Of a DNA stretch of 64,000 nucleotides, positions 25,660 to 36,977 are shown piece after piece (the stretch's first letter is position 1; every line of letters starts with the position of its first letter). This stretch comes from Brevipalpus yothersi (Eukaryota; Arthropoda; Arachnida; Trombidiformes; Tenuipalpidae). The DNA is taken from positions 37,078 to 101,077 of the forward strand of contig QZCP01000246.1 of the NCBI GenBank assembly GCA_003956705.1. The letters run 5' to 3'. A program made the position numbers and the translations under genes. Below the pieces are notes generated by a model that saw only the letters and a program-made list of their open reading frames with translations, did not search any database and was not told where the DNA came from.

Positions 25660-26273
25660 AGTGAGAAAAGAATGGTAATAAATGAATGTCATGATAAATA
25701 ACCTGATGCAAGGCTGTTAAACCATCCTCGTTGGTGGAATCAGGACTAACTCCAAGCATGAGAAGTCTACGAACTGTATGGAAAAAAAGAGGAACAAGAT
25801 GTGGCATCGTTAGTAAAACGGTAGATGATGGTGGCAATAAAATGATTCGATTGATAGGATGAAAGTGAATTAGAGTATTCGATGACTATAGGGATCTTGA
25901 AATACATAATGCTTCCATTATCAATATACATATAGAACAGAACATAACAGAATATATACATACACACACATACTATCAGGCTTCATTTGATTATAGATGA
26001 TGATAATAATAGATACAAACCTTCTTCAATGTCATTTCTTGCCGCTGCTTCCAAAAGCATTACACTGGGCACAAAATGTACTTTATAATCACCTTTATGG
26101 CCACGACGTTTAGAACTTTCCATAGATTTTTTCTTATAATTTGAATCTTTTTCACGTTGATTCCATTTTTTGAGTTGTTGCATTCTTCTTTTTCGAGCTA
26201 ACTTAAGCCGGTCTTGTGTTGACATCTTTTCAAGTAAAGACATCTCGGCAACCAGATCGGCATGTTCACACAT
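21123..26273 (-). CDS. Prenylated MYPT: protein phosphatase 1 regulatory subunit 16-like
   Basis: Five coding exons: 26273–26021, 25773–25703, 23281–23136, 22910–22556 and 22379–21123, giving 693 residues. The N-terminus (HADLVAEMSLLEKMST) resembles vertebrate PPP1R16A/B (MYPT3/TIMAP). K64-V-H-F67 is an RVxF-type PP1-docking motif. Ankyrin repeats follow at about 75–300, including WTPLHAAATCG and GADLLAVNADGNMPYDICED. The C-terminal half is Ser-rich and disordered with Arg-Ser clusters, and the last four residues, C-K-L-M, form a CAAX box, as in PPP1R16 proteins and fly MYPT-75D. The protein is expected to bring PP1 catalytic subunit to membranes. Intron 2 is 2.4 kb, unusual here. The stop lies 104 bp from the NSD stop (tail-to-tail), so the 3' UTRs probably overlap. 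Confidence 0.93.
23282..25702 (-). other. Long second intron of the MYPT gene
   Basis: 2.4 kb between exons ending CAT CAG | and beginning | TGT TGT. No exon of another gene is seen. The plus strand is markedly purine-rich between about 24.0 and 25.4 kb, and a pure GA array lies near the donor at 25585–25656. Confidence 0.75.
25585..25656. repeat. (GA)n microsatellite inside the MYPT intron
   Basis: About 72 bp of uninterrupted GA dinucleotide, starting about 47 bp inside intron 2 from its donor. On the transcript it reads as a (CU)n tract, a possible polypyrimidine-binding site close to a 5' splice site. Confidence 0.95.
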
Positions 26274-26400
26274 TTTGGCTTTGACAGGATAAGAAATCAA
26301 CTTTTTTTTTCGATGATCAAAATTCGATTGAGCAAGTTCAAAAAGAGATGGCCAATCCTGTAAAGCGAATTGAGAGTGGAGAGAAGAAAAAATGATCGAT

Positions 26401-26438
26401 ATGATTTGAGTGAGATGGATAGACACACTTTCTAATAT
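26401..26438 (-). repeat. Short homologous piece of the duplicated MYPT 5' block
   Basis: The stretch around GATTTGAGTGAGATGG...CTAATAT also occurs at 32143–32192 with small changes (GATTTGAGTTAGATGG, then CACACTTT, then CTAATATA). It lies about 130 bp upstream of the MYPT ATG, so it is probably 5' UTR or the end of a leader intron (TATTAG on the minus strand). Confidence 0.6.
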
Positions 26439-28455
26439 GGTATATCGTGGGCACAAGTTACGCTGTGGTCACACGAATTGGCGATGATCTTGAATGAGCA
26501 CATTAATCAATTTTTATGCGCTCTCCTTATCAAGTAAACCGTTGAAATTAGATTGATTGGAGAAGAAAATGACACTCACCCAATATACGTATCTGTTAAC
26601 TTGTTTGTCAATAATAATAATAATACAGGTCGCTTCCTAACACTTTACAGGGAATAATCTCAACAATTAAATGATATTGTATATAAATATAGGAGACAGC
26701 AATTCATGTGTTTTTGTATGTGTGTGTGTGTATGTTGTATGTGTTTTATGGTTGACGTGACGATCGAGAAAGGATATCACAAAATCAGACACAAGTCTGA
26801 TAATGATGAGATGAGCAAGTGGTATCGGAGACTTTTAATGAAGAGAAGAAAGTTATCATCATTTAACTTTTTGATCATAGGCGAACGAAGAGAAGAAAAG
26901 GAGAATGACTTGTGGTTCACAATGTAATTCAATTCACAAAGATGATGCAGTGGATAGTTTGAATTATTGTTAATCAACTCGATTAAGATGGACATTGGTG
27001 TGGAGAAAAAAATTAGGACGGATGGAAGAAGATGAAACGATAATAGTAAGGAACTAATTTAATGTGGAATCACTTTGGAAACAGTAAATTATTTGAATAT
27101 TGTATAATCATACTGATTGAGGCCGATTATGGAATGAGAATCATACAGTAATAGTCACTCTCTTTTTTTTTGTCACCATTCAATTGAATATCTTTTCACC
27201 ATCATAATCACAATCATCATCACGATACTATCATCATGATCATCACTGGTTACACACCGAATAGATCATAGGTGAAAGGATAAAAGAGATAATATCAAAC
27301 AAATCTAATGATATGCACAAAATATGATGATATTATTAAACAGCAGGACACATGAAATTATCATCATCATGATCGTACCCAATGTAGTGATAGAAGTTAT
27401 ATATGTGTGTGTGTTGGTGGATAGTGTTGAATGGTGAAGAGGTTGATAGTATATACAGAAAACCTCATGAATGACCACAAGAAGAGGTTGAAAGAGGAAT
27501 GTGTGTATTGAATGTATGTGTGTGTGTGTGGAAAGATGTTGGAATGGTTGAAGTGTACAACTTTTTTTTATCTCTTAAGAATACCGGTTAAACCAAATCA
27601 AAAGTGTAACACAAGTGATGACGATTTACTTGGTACACTATAAAAATTGTTTAATGTCTATATGAATGATGATGATAATATATATACACACAATTTTACA
27701 ATATCATCATAATTTTAAACTGAAGACATACACACCACAAGTTGTTGTGTTGTTGATGTTCCTCTTCATACACCAAAAGTAATCATGATCACTCTCTCTC
27801 TCTCTCTCTTTCTCTCATGTACACCTGAATTTAGTTTACCTTTTTTTATTCATCATCATTCATCTACTACTGCCGGTTGAAAAAGTAAGCAAAGATACAA
27901 GATTCAGTATGTAGTAGTTGAGAGGGCATGTGTATGTGCTACATGTTGCCTGGACCTTCGAGGCGGGACTTGAAATTAGTTTGTGTGTGTTTAAGAAAAA
28001 CAATTAATTTGACTACTGATGAGACTATTGATGAAGTAATTAAGATTTTTGTATCTTCTTCTTTTTCTTCGGTTTCCGACGATCTCGATTCAGAATTTTT
28101 ATAAAAAGAAGAATTCTTTTCGAATTTCAAAAATAGAGATGCCTGCTACATAGTTGAGGTTACACTATACAATGAGTGTTGAAGATTTTCAGGAGACGAG
28201 TATAGTAAGAATAACGATTGAAATTTAAATTTTTTGAGTATACAGTCAGAAGCAAAGATAAATTGGACCATCTTGATGATTATATGATTCAACATATTTT
28301 TGCATCTTAATATAGTTTAACAATTTAGTTACCTTAAACAGCGTCAATCTAGTCAAAGTAACTTATAATAACTGTTAAATGGCAGTTGAGTTCATTAGAA
28401 ATGAAATATTTTCAAAGCATTCCAATTTGAGAATAAAAAAGCTTAAAAATTGATA
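26439..28455. other. Interval between MYPT and DENND6
   Basis: Presumed MYPT promoter and leader plus the DENND6 3' region. It contains TG/CA tracts (about 26718–26732, 27405–27415, 27516–27531), ATC/CAT-rich DNA and duplicate copy A. No coding exon is seen. Confidence 0.55.
27588..28070 (-). repeat. Duplicated block, copy A (5' of MYPT)
   Basis: About 480 bp that recurs in the same orientation at about 32193–32740. Shared landmarks include AAACCAAATCAAAAG, GGTACACTATAAAAATTG, CATGTACACCTGAATTTAG and TACTGCCGGTTGAAAAAG. The match ends around GATTTTTGTATCTT. It has no coding frame, terminal inverted repeats or transposase. Confidence 0.9.
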
Positions 28456-30842
28456 TCATTTCCGTAGAATGTCATGTAGATCTTGAGGTAAAGAATTTAT
28501 GATATCATTGAGCTGTGATTGTATCTTTCCAATGCACTCCTTGTTCACAGGTAGCTTTTCATTGTCAACCGTTTTCAATTTATCTTTCATAGTTAATATC
28601 AAATCAACTACTTCGATTTCGGCTTTATCTTTGATTCCTTTCACAAGATCGGCGTTAGATATAGTCTCAATATGAATCGCTTTCAGTTTTTGGCCAACTT
28701 CTTGGGTACGAGACTCATACCAAGCAGAAAAGTTAGGTGAGCGGAAAAATTTACGATACAATCCAGGCCAATCACCCTTGATTCCAGTTGTGAGATGGGG
28801 TCCCGAGGTTTCGAGAGTTTTCAGAAAATCATCAGGATTGAAGGGAGGGATAACGGGTGGTGCTTTAAAAGGTGATATATCTCTCTGGAGAGGCATTAGA
28901 CTGGCGAGATACCGTTCCAATGGGATAACGAAGCTATGTGTCAAGTCTTTAAAATATCTACGCATCAAGGCACTTTGAACCTCATGAGGACGACGAAGCT
29001 CTACACCTTTGAATAATTTCTTCAAAATTCCACGATCTTTAACCAAAAATGGTTTATAGCGAGTATATAGACCAGGTTTACATTCGAGTGTCTTAATATT
29101 CTTTCCTTTGAGGATTTTAGCCTCCGAAGTCTTACTGGGAGCTACAAGATAACTCGTGTCAGTTAAACGTGAAACTTGAGTGCATGCCTTGAGTGAAAAT
29201 TTTTACTCACATGGCGGAGTATACTCACTGATCCTGACAATATGAGGCCAGTGTTGAAGAGTTTTGGCGAAGAAAGGATTGGTGACTCCTAGTATAACAG
29301 GAGGCCTGGATAGTCACAAAGAAAAACAATATTTTGGTAATCCAGACAGGAAGAGAGAGATAATCGATTCGCAACTCACGGAGATTGGCATTTTTTGGTG
29401 TACTCTTTGAATTCTGGATCATGAATGGTAAAAAATGGTCGAAAATCTGATGAGTATTTGAGAGGCCATATGATAGATACAAGAGATTGGACCATTTCAC
29501 AACTTATATCGGGTGTTGGGCCCATAACAATAATTGGCTCACACGTTAAAACTAGCTCCCAGAGTAGTTGAATGTGTGATAATATTGGTAGAAAACAGCG
29601 AAAAATATTAAAGTCATAAATGGATGGAATAATGAACGATGGTTGAATCCCATTTATCATGCTGAGATTTGTAGGTGAAGGTAAGAATCTAGAAGATTCA
29701 CTCGTGGGTGAACTGTTAAAATCATCATTCCCTGTAGAATAAAAGACACAAGGATTAGTGGATTCCACGAATTGTGCGTAGTCAGCAAAATTGTGAACTT
29801 ACGATGAGGTATATGAATTTGAAAATAGAAACCTAATAGTCTGAGATTCAACTTCGATCCAGGAGTGGGAGCTGGCCACTGGTCTATATCTTTACACGCT
29901 AAATAAATGTCACAAATAATGTGAATCAATAGAAGTTATTCACATTGGGAAAGCTTGAGAATGTAAAAAATTAGAGGATTCAAATGAAGATGAAGCATTT
30001 TGAGAATTGAGCTCAGCATACCTGTCATCAAGACATTTTCATTGGAATCGAAGTATGAGGGTGCTATCACAGATACAATGTAGGAAAAAAGATTGACGAA
30101 TGGTAAAGCTGTCAATAAAACCAAAGATTTTTGAAAATATCCTCTTCGAGCAGAACGATCTTTGACTTGTCTAAAGTAGACGAACCCATAAGAGTAGTTA
30201 CTATCAGCCTTTAAGAAGGAGAGAAAAGGTGTGTAAGACAGGCAACTGATAAGAAAGTACGATTAGAGTATCGTCTAGAGCAATGGAATCTTACCTGAAG
30301 AGGACTCAAACATTCATCATTATAATCAGTATATACACAAGATGATAACTTTTTTAAGCTGAATCGAGTTCTAAAGTGGAACTGAGTATCACCCATACAA
30401 CCACTGTTGCTATCCGGAAAAGATACATAGCAAATTGTTGTTTTCTGTAATATTAGTGGAGAAAGAAGCAAAATTTAGGTCAATTTATGCCATATTCGAA
30501 CACATTAGTTTGATGAGAAACACTTAATTGACACAAATGGACTGGGACTTTATCTCTAATCGATTTTGATTACAAACTCACCTCTTTTTCCGTAAGCTTG
30601 ATATGTGGAGGATAAACTTTCTGTTTGATAAGCAAAAAGTGATTTATTATTAGTTTTTTCCGAGTCTTTGTGAACATAATCATTCAAAATACCTCAATTG
30701 CTTGGCCCAATTCGATATCGAAAGTTACCAAGCAAATACAGTGAATCCATCGTTGAAGTCGATCAAATGGTAACAAAATGGATCGATCAACATGGTTATC
30801 CCAGCTGAGATCTGGTGAGCTTTCACAGTCCATGTCCATCAT
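28456..30842 (-). CDS. DENND6: DENND6 (DENN domain-containing protein 6)
   Basis: Eight coding exons: 30842–30693, 30620–30582, 30444–30295, 30208–30022, 29898–29803, 29731–29380, 29305–29229 and 29174–28456, giving 589 residues (human DENND6A is 608). Every junction keeps phase. Diagnostic blocks are GFVYFRQVKDRSARRGYFQK, SDFRPFFTIHDPEFKEYTK, VILGVTNPFFAKTLQHWPH, RRYFKDLTHSFVIPLERYLA and a C-terminal LPQDLHDILRK. DENND6 is a guanine-nucleotide exchange factor for Rab14 on endosomes, linked to N-cadherin trafficking and cell junctions. The start is bounded by an in-frame TGA two codons before the ATG. The exon-intron pattern is much denser (introns 67–120 bp) than in the neighbouring MYPT gene. 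Its 5' end faces the deoxynucleoside kinase. Confidence 0.95.
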
Positions 30843-32142
30843 ATTTCACATGGGAGTGTAACTGAATCAAAAGAATACATGTATCATTATTCATCATACC
30901 AGGATAAACGGATAAAATTGAACTCATTTTGATTAGAACAATTAAAATGATGAACATATTTGGCATTCAAGTTTGAAAATGAAGAGAAGATGAGGTAACA
31001 AGATTCCATTCGATTGAAAAGCGGGAGAGAGAAATATGATTACGATAACCTTGCATACACTTGAAACGATATGAAATGAGAAAAAAATTGGAATAAAAAT
31101 TCCGAAAACATGGTACACTGACCGAGTACTGTAAGTCATGAGAACACTAAACAGGAACACAACATACCGGACAAGTCTAGCTATATCAGACTGGTGATGG
31201 AATGAAAACTTTATATGACTAAATATCAGGCTAATCTACTCTCAAGCTGATATACACTTCAAGCATCTCGATTGGAAATGAATTGGAATGATGATCGCTC
31301 AAAGACTATGGCATAGAGAAGGAGGAAAAAATGATTTGAACAACTGTTGATCTTGAGAAGAATTTTTTTCCCCCGAGACTTGCAATTCATGTGATTTATA
31401 AAAGTAAGCGGGCAAAATAGATAGTGGTAGAATGATTTCATCAAGATGAGATTCATGTCCAGAGAGAAAGAGAGATGGAAATGAAGGAAAAGATGATCAA
31501 TCATTTATAAGAACGGATAAATAATTTGAAGAAATAATAATAGCAGGACACTGATGCGGATGTTGCTAGTTTGGGTTGAAAAAAGAGGAAGAAAAAGAAA
31601 TTTTGAATAGAAAAAGTGGAAAGAAGATTCAAGATGAATGAAGTCATCTTTAAAATCAAATTGATCACGGTTTAATGAGAAAGATAATAAATTTACCGAA
31701 ATATGATCGAATTCATCAACATTTCATCAACATGATGGATAATCAGCAAAGATGTATAAGAAGAGAACACAATTCACCAATAAACACATTTAAATAGTGT
31801 GTATAAGTCGTTTGTTGACTGTTTGAATTTGAATATACACATTAAGGCAAATCATCTTTTTCTCTCAACTGTTGTTGTTCTAAATTCTTAGGCAACTTGT
31901 TCGGTAGCTGTATACAGTAAGACAGTAGTAGTGGTAAAAATAATTGATGGTTAAAATCAGGACATGATGATGAGGTGCACTTCTTGTTATGAGTGATGTA
32001 AGAGCAAAGAAAGAGAGAGGAAAGAGATTAAAAGGCTAAAGAAAAATGCACTTCGAACGCACAGCATGTAAAGTGTGCTTCAAGTCTTGATTTGTTACCA
32101 CTGTTCAAGGTATACATACACATCAGACCATCAGATCACTGT

Positions 32143-32740
32143 AATGATTTGAGTTAGATGGACACACTTTGAAAGTGTCATTTTCTAATATAGTTAAACC
32201 AAATCAAAAGGGTGACACAAGTGATGACAATCTACTTGGTACACTATAAAAATTGTTTAATGTCTAAATGAATGATGAATATACACACAATTTTACAATA
32301 TCTTCATAATTTTAAACTGAAGACATACACACCACAAGTTATTGTGTTGATGTTCCTATTCATCCACCAAAGAGTAATCATGATCACTCTCTCTCTCTCT
32401 CTCTTTCTCTCATGTACACCTGAATTTAGTTAACCTTTTTTTATTTTTCATCATTCACAATGTGAATTTCACACAAAGAGTAAGTAACATTACTCTTTGA
32501 TTTCACATCTACTGCCGGTTGAAAAAGTAAGCAAAGATACAAGATTCAGTATGTAGTTGAGAGGGCATGTGTATGTGTATGTGCTACATGTTGCCTGAAC
32601 CTTCGAAGCGGGACTTGAAATTTGTGTGTGTGTCTAAATTGTAATCTCATCAATTAGTTTGTGTGTGTTTAAGAAAAACAATTCATCTGACTATTGATGA
32701 GAGTATTGATGAAGTGATTAAGATTTTTGTATCTTTCTTC
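32143..32740 (-). repeat. Duplicated block, copy B (upstream of the deoxynucleoside kinase)
   Basis: Homologous in the same orientation to two separate pieces beside MYPT: 32143–32192 matches 26401–26438, and 32193–32740 matches 27588–28070. The roughly 1.15 kb between the pieces in copy A is absent. Copy B has two private insertions: a palindromic one near 32461–32507 and a duplicated TTTGTGTGTG region near 32620–32665. It ends about 75 bp before the kinase ATG. Confidence 0.88.
32461..32507. repeat. Imperfect palindrome inserted in copy B
   Basis: Absent from copy A. It reads TGTGAA...AAAGAGTAA–GTAACA–TTACTCTTT...TTCACA: nine-base inner arms with a six-base loop and shorter outer arms. It could be a miniature foldback insertion or a hairpin grown in place. 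Confidence 0.75.
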
Positions 32741-32815
32741 TTCGAACTTTGAATTGTTTGGAGGCGATCAATATAAGCTCCGCCTTTAGTCATATGTATT
32801 ATGTTATGAGGAGAG

Positions 32816-33970
32816 ATGAATTTAAGTTCATTTCGTACTATTTTTGATGTTGGTCAACAATTGATTGGATTGAGCAATTGGAAGCTTTGTTGCCACTCAA
32901 TATTATATCCTACCAATAAATGTCATCCATCTAGATTGTTCATCAATACATCATCATTGTTGAATCATTCCATAAGTGATATCGAATCTATGGAACCAAA
33001 AGGAACGACCGTAAGTGAACATGTTTTTTTCTCTTCATCTTCGTCTTTGTTTTCTTTCGCGCGCGCGACTTTTTTTCCCATCTTAATTTTGTAAATCAAA
33101 TTTGATTGTGGAGCCAATTTGGATTTCCAAAATACTGTTATTCGCTCACACTGTGTGTGTTTTTGTCATAGATTGTCGTTGAAGGCAACATAGGCTCAGG
33201 CAAGACCACTGTGATCGAGCTTCTACGTCAAAAAGGTAAAGCTGCATTTATTGCTGAGCCAGTAAAAAAGTGGACCAATTTGAATGGTGAAAATTTGCTA
33301 CAAAAATTGTATGAAGATCCAAAGAGATGGAGTTTTATGTTCCAACAGTATGTTTACCTTACCATGACACTAAATCATGAGAAAGCCAAGAAAAAGGAAG
33401 GATTAACCATCATGGAACGATCCATACATTCTGCTCGTAATGTTTTCGTCGAAAATCTTAAGAACAGGTCAGTATTGTGAAATTCACTTGAAATTGAAGT
33501 GGATGAATGAAAATTCATCTGATGAAATTGTTTCTCGGAATCACTTCTCGTTTCACCACTTCAGACATATGATTACGAAGCCAGAGTACGAAGTTCTCGA
33601 TTCTTGGTATAACTACTTGTCAAGTACGCCTGGATACGCTCCCAAAAGCTACATTTACGTAAAATCTGAACCAGAACAGTGTCTTGAGCGAATCAAGACC
33701 CGAAATAGACCAGAAGAAGCCAATATTGATTTAGTAAGTTTTGACTGGACTAATGTCCTATAAATTATCTCATTTCTTTTTTCATCGCGAATCAAATAGG
33801 ATTATTTGAAAGGTCTCCACACTTTGCATCAGAGCTGGCTTGTTCCCAAATGTAAGCATTGTAGTCACCATAAAAAAATGCATGCCAGTACAATTGTGGT
33901 CAACAATAGTGGTGACAAAGATGCTCTTGCTGCTGAGCTGGACAAAGCTTCTGCCAAAATATTCGGATAA
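32816..33970 (+). CDS. dNK: Deoxynucleoside kinase (dNK/TK2 family)
   Basis: Four exons, 32816–33010, 33172–33467, 33565–33733 and 33800–33970, give 276 residues. The P-loop GNIGSGKTT is at residues 70–78, the catalytic-region ERS motif at 147–149, and the Arg-rich lid RIKTRNRPEE at 206–215. Insects use a single kinase of this family to phosphorylate all four deoxynucleosides. The first exon encodes a 65-residue extension before the conserved core, rich in Ser, Asn and basic residues and poor in acids until its end, which looks like a mitochondrial presequence. A second in-frame ATG at 32990 (residue 59, MEPKGTT) would give a 218-residue form starting just before the core. The C-terminal tail has CKHCSHHKK, a Cys/His cluster I cannot assign. 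The gene is tail-to-tail with OXA1L, 222 bp between stops. Confidence 0.94.
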
Positions 33971-34192
33971 CAGTACTTTCTCATTGCTTATTAATACTGA
34001 TTATTTTTTGATTCGGATGCAAACACAATTCTCCAAACTTACTGACGATCTTCATTCCAATAAATTGTTCAATTTGACATCATCTCAACGAAAAGTTTAA
34101 TAAATTTTTTCAGCAAAGTTGTTTTCTGATTTTCTCTATGAACTTTGCTCTAGTTGTAGCAACTTTTCGAGTTGTTTACCTACTGCAAACAC

Positions 34193-36125
34193 TCATTTGG
34201 GTCGAATTTTGGTTGGGTCATAGTCAAAAGTTTTTCTGATCGGGCCCTTTGATCCTTTATCATAAGTGTCTTTGATCGCTTGAGAGAAAGCTCTCGCTTT
34301 CTTCTTCTCACCCCAATTTTTCCACATTTTCTTTGCTTCTCCTAGGACACCCTTAAAATCTGTCTTGAGATTCATCAGGGATTTGAGCGTGAGCTTGGGT
34401 TTGTTAGGGTCCTTTTTTGCTACCGGGATCTTAAGTTTCTGACCTATGAAGGGAACTCGTAGCAACAATGATTGGAGTACTGATATTACACTATTGGTGG
34501 CCATGTAAAGACTGGCACATGATGGAAGTCTACCAGCGGCGAAGAAAAGTATAACAGGAAAAACATATCTCATCACTTTTCCAACAAGTTTGTAGCCACT
34601 TGATCCAACACCAGTCAAAGCGGTGTTTGCTGATTAGATTATGGGCCAAAGGGTAGGAGATAGAGAAGGAAAGTTAAGAAGTTTGAGTATCTTGTTAAAT
34701 GGACGTATATTTTCGAGAGAAAACTTACTCATTTCAGTGGCATAAATGAATTGTAAAAATACACCACCAGAAACGATAGTTTGCAAGAAATATGAAGTAT
34801 CTGGAAGTGTCAAATCAACGAAAGTGAAAAATCCACCGTCTCTGAAATCGATGTGTCCTTTGGAGCCCATTTTTCTCAAAGTGAAAAATAGGAAACCAAA
34901 AATGAGAGCCTATTCGAAAATTGATAGGAATAGATGAAATAAAAGATTGAACAACAACGTGAACGAAGCGAATTACCGAGGCAACTGGCAGTGCAATCAT
35001 CTTTTTCCAATTGAAAAGGTGAGGATTCGCCTTCAGTTCTTGAAGTTTATTGCTTGCTCTCATCACTGGAAGAAAATAAAATGAATGAGAATCACCACAT
35101 CAAAGCTCAGTTTGATCAAATTACTGGCATGATCATCTCCAATGGCTATCGCCTCTTTTCTCATTTCCATGGCTTTCTGAAAATCAGGAGCTAATCGGGT
35201 TGCTTGAGCTTGATTTCCTGTGAAGACAGTTCAAGTTGTGAGCAATGATAAACACGTGCTTCATTTTCAAGTAGAACAGATAGAATCTTACTTCGAGCCT
35301 GAACCAGCAATGGAAACAGCAATACTCTAGCAGTACAAGTCAACAAAATAATTGCTGACGCTGAAGGCATATAATTTTCTAACCAAATAACTGTTCCACA
35401 GATCATAGCTGTAAGAAAATCATGAAATAAGAGGAATAAATTGTAGGAAAACTTTCAATGAGAACGATATCTGCGATAACTTACATCTAGGAGAGTATGG
35501 AAAAAATTCATAATCGAGAGGAATAGGTCGACCAATTCTTACTAATTCATTTAATTTGGGAGCTTCAGGAACTGTGAAATCAGATAGATCAATTCCTTCC
35601 TCTTTAGATTTAAGCAAAGTTTCAGCATCGATTGAAGTTGATGTTCCAGAAGGATCTGAGCTCGCTGATGAAGCAGTTGCATCACTTGACTTATTTTCTG
35701 GCTGCTGAGGATCATTAGCAACTTTGGATGGACTTGATTGAGATGATGAAGATGTTGATGATGATGGTGGTATAGGTGGTGAAGAGTCAAGGGTTGACTT
35801 AGAAGATGAACCAACTTGCGTTGAAGACCACCGTATGTCCATGCATAATGATGCTAATTTTTGTTTCTACAAGAGAGAAGAGAATATCAACACTATTGAA
35901 CCGAATGATCACCTGTGTTCATCATCATAAAAACATCATGAATCATGATGATAAATAATTTACCTTATCGATATGCTGATTGAACAATGACCTCGGTGTG
36001 TGAGCATATACACGTGTTGGTAGAGTCGAAAAATATCTTGACCGGTAAACATAATTAACCCTCTTGACTGGCAAAAGACTTTTGTTGACTACACGCACAA
36101 TATTGGTACACACAATTGTACTCAT
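34193..36125 (-). CDS. OXA1L: Mitochondrial inner-membrane insertase OXA1L
   Basis: Seven exons, 36125–35964, 35866–35485, 35408–35292, 35217–35125, 35065–34977, 34909–34729 and 34629–34193, give 486 residues. The N-terminus is basic and Ser/Thr-rich (presequence, about 1–50), followed by a Ser/Pro low-complexity linker. The hydrophobic core includes ASAIILLTCTARVLLFPLLV, LPVASALIFGFLFFTLRKMG and a pair of C-terminal helices around GKVMRYVFPVILFF and SLYMATNSVISVLQ. The tail (KGPIRKTFDYDP) matches the OXA1L tail (RGPLRQTFTHNP type). The YidC/Oxa1 family inserts mitochondrially made and some imported proteins into the inner membrane and binds mitoribosomes through its basic tail. An upstream in-frame ATG at 36161 would add 12 residues; 36125 gives the better presequence. 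Confidence 0.94.
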
Positions 36126-36701
36126 ACTGATCTTAAAATCGTAACCATCCACCTCAAACAAGGCACAACATGACCAGATTAGTATTATCGTTAATAATGT
36201 GTCTAATTATCATCATCAGTATCTTCACACCATAATCGTCGATATTAAAGCTAAACTATTAACAAATTCATCGACATACACACGGTAAGTCATGAATCAA
36301 GTGCATGTTTACAGCGGAAAACCTCGTGTTCGAGCTATATTTTCAACTGGTTCCCATGGATATGCATGTATTTTTCTCTCTCAACTTTTTGCTGCCGCTG
36401 CTCAAGGAATACATATTCATGATCAGAATGATTTGAAAAATTTTGATATTATTCGTTGACAAATAAAAGAAAATTGAATCCATTCTAACCTATCATCTTG
36501 TGGCAAATGTTGTCGTGTAAGTAAAGCTTCCATCATCCAGACAGCCAATCAGTCAGTCAGTATCGAAAATGGAAGCTAATTTATATCCGAACAACAGACA
36601 GGTACATTGAGTTAAATTATTTTTCAACTCACATACACTAACAAATATTAAGCTTACTTGTTAACGATTTTGGTTGGTAAAAGAAAAAAGTGGTCGTTCA
36701 A
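36126..36701. other. OXA1L 5' region, no gene seen
   Basis: AT-rich; presumed OXA1L promoter/leader and the 3' end of the small ORF. No coding exon is recognised. Confidence 0.5.
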
Positions 36702-36977
36702 CTATTTTACCTTACTTTTTCCGGTTTTAGATTCTTTTGCTTGATAAGCTAGGAATTTCTTGAACGCGTTTGGCCTGAAAAAAGGGACTTTTTTTCTCTC
36801 TCTTTTTCTCTCTTTCCAATCGGGATCATACAATGAAGAAAGATACAAGCTACTGTAGGTACTTATTATAAGTAACAGAAAAAAAACATGAACCACGTAT
36901 AAACAGTCATTCACTTACATCAAACGTGGACATTCTGGTCTGCATGATGCTTTTAAATGGCCTCGGTATGGTATCAT
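36702..36977 (-). CDS. Candidate 43-residue basic protein, two exons
   Basis: An ATG at 36977 opens MIPYRGHLKASCRPECPRL and runs to a GTAAGT donor at 36918 after 59 nt. A CAG acceptor at 36777–36775, behind a pyrimidine tract, restores frame in phase 2 and continues MPNAFKKFLAYQAKE...GKSKVK to a TAG at 36704–36702. The product is strongly basic with two Cys (C-R-P-E-C) and no membrane helix. I do not recognise the family. Support comes from the good splice signals, matching phase and gene-like composition between two same-strand genes. It may be a fragment with further exons or a non-coding transcript. Confidence 0.4.

Larger units (their letters stand above)
30843..32815. promoter_or_regulatory. 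Divergent 5' region between DENND6 and the deoxynucleoside kinase
   Basis: Nearly 2 kb with no coding exon. The left part is plain AT-rich DNA. The right part (about 32.14–32.74 kb) is duplicate copy B, so most of the last 0.65 kb before the kinase start is copied from the 5' region of MYPT. Confidence 0.6.

Noticed and set aside
27588..28070. Copy A as a classical transposable element
   Set aside because: No terminal inverted repeats, target-site duplication, poly(A) end or transposase/reverse transcriptase frame is visible; only two copies lie in the window, and one matches two separate pieces of the same locus.
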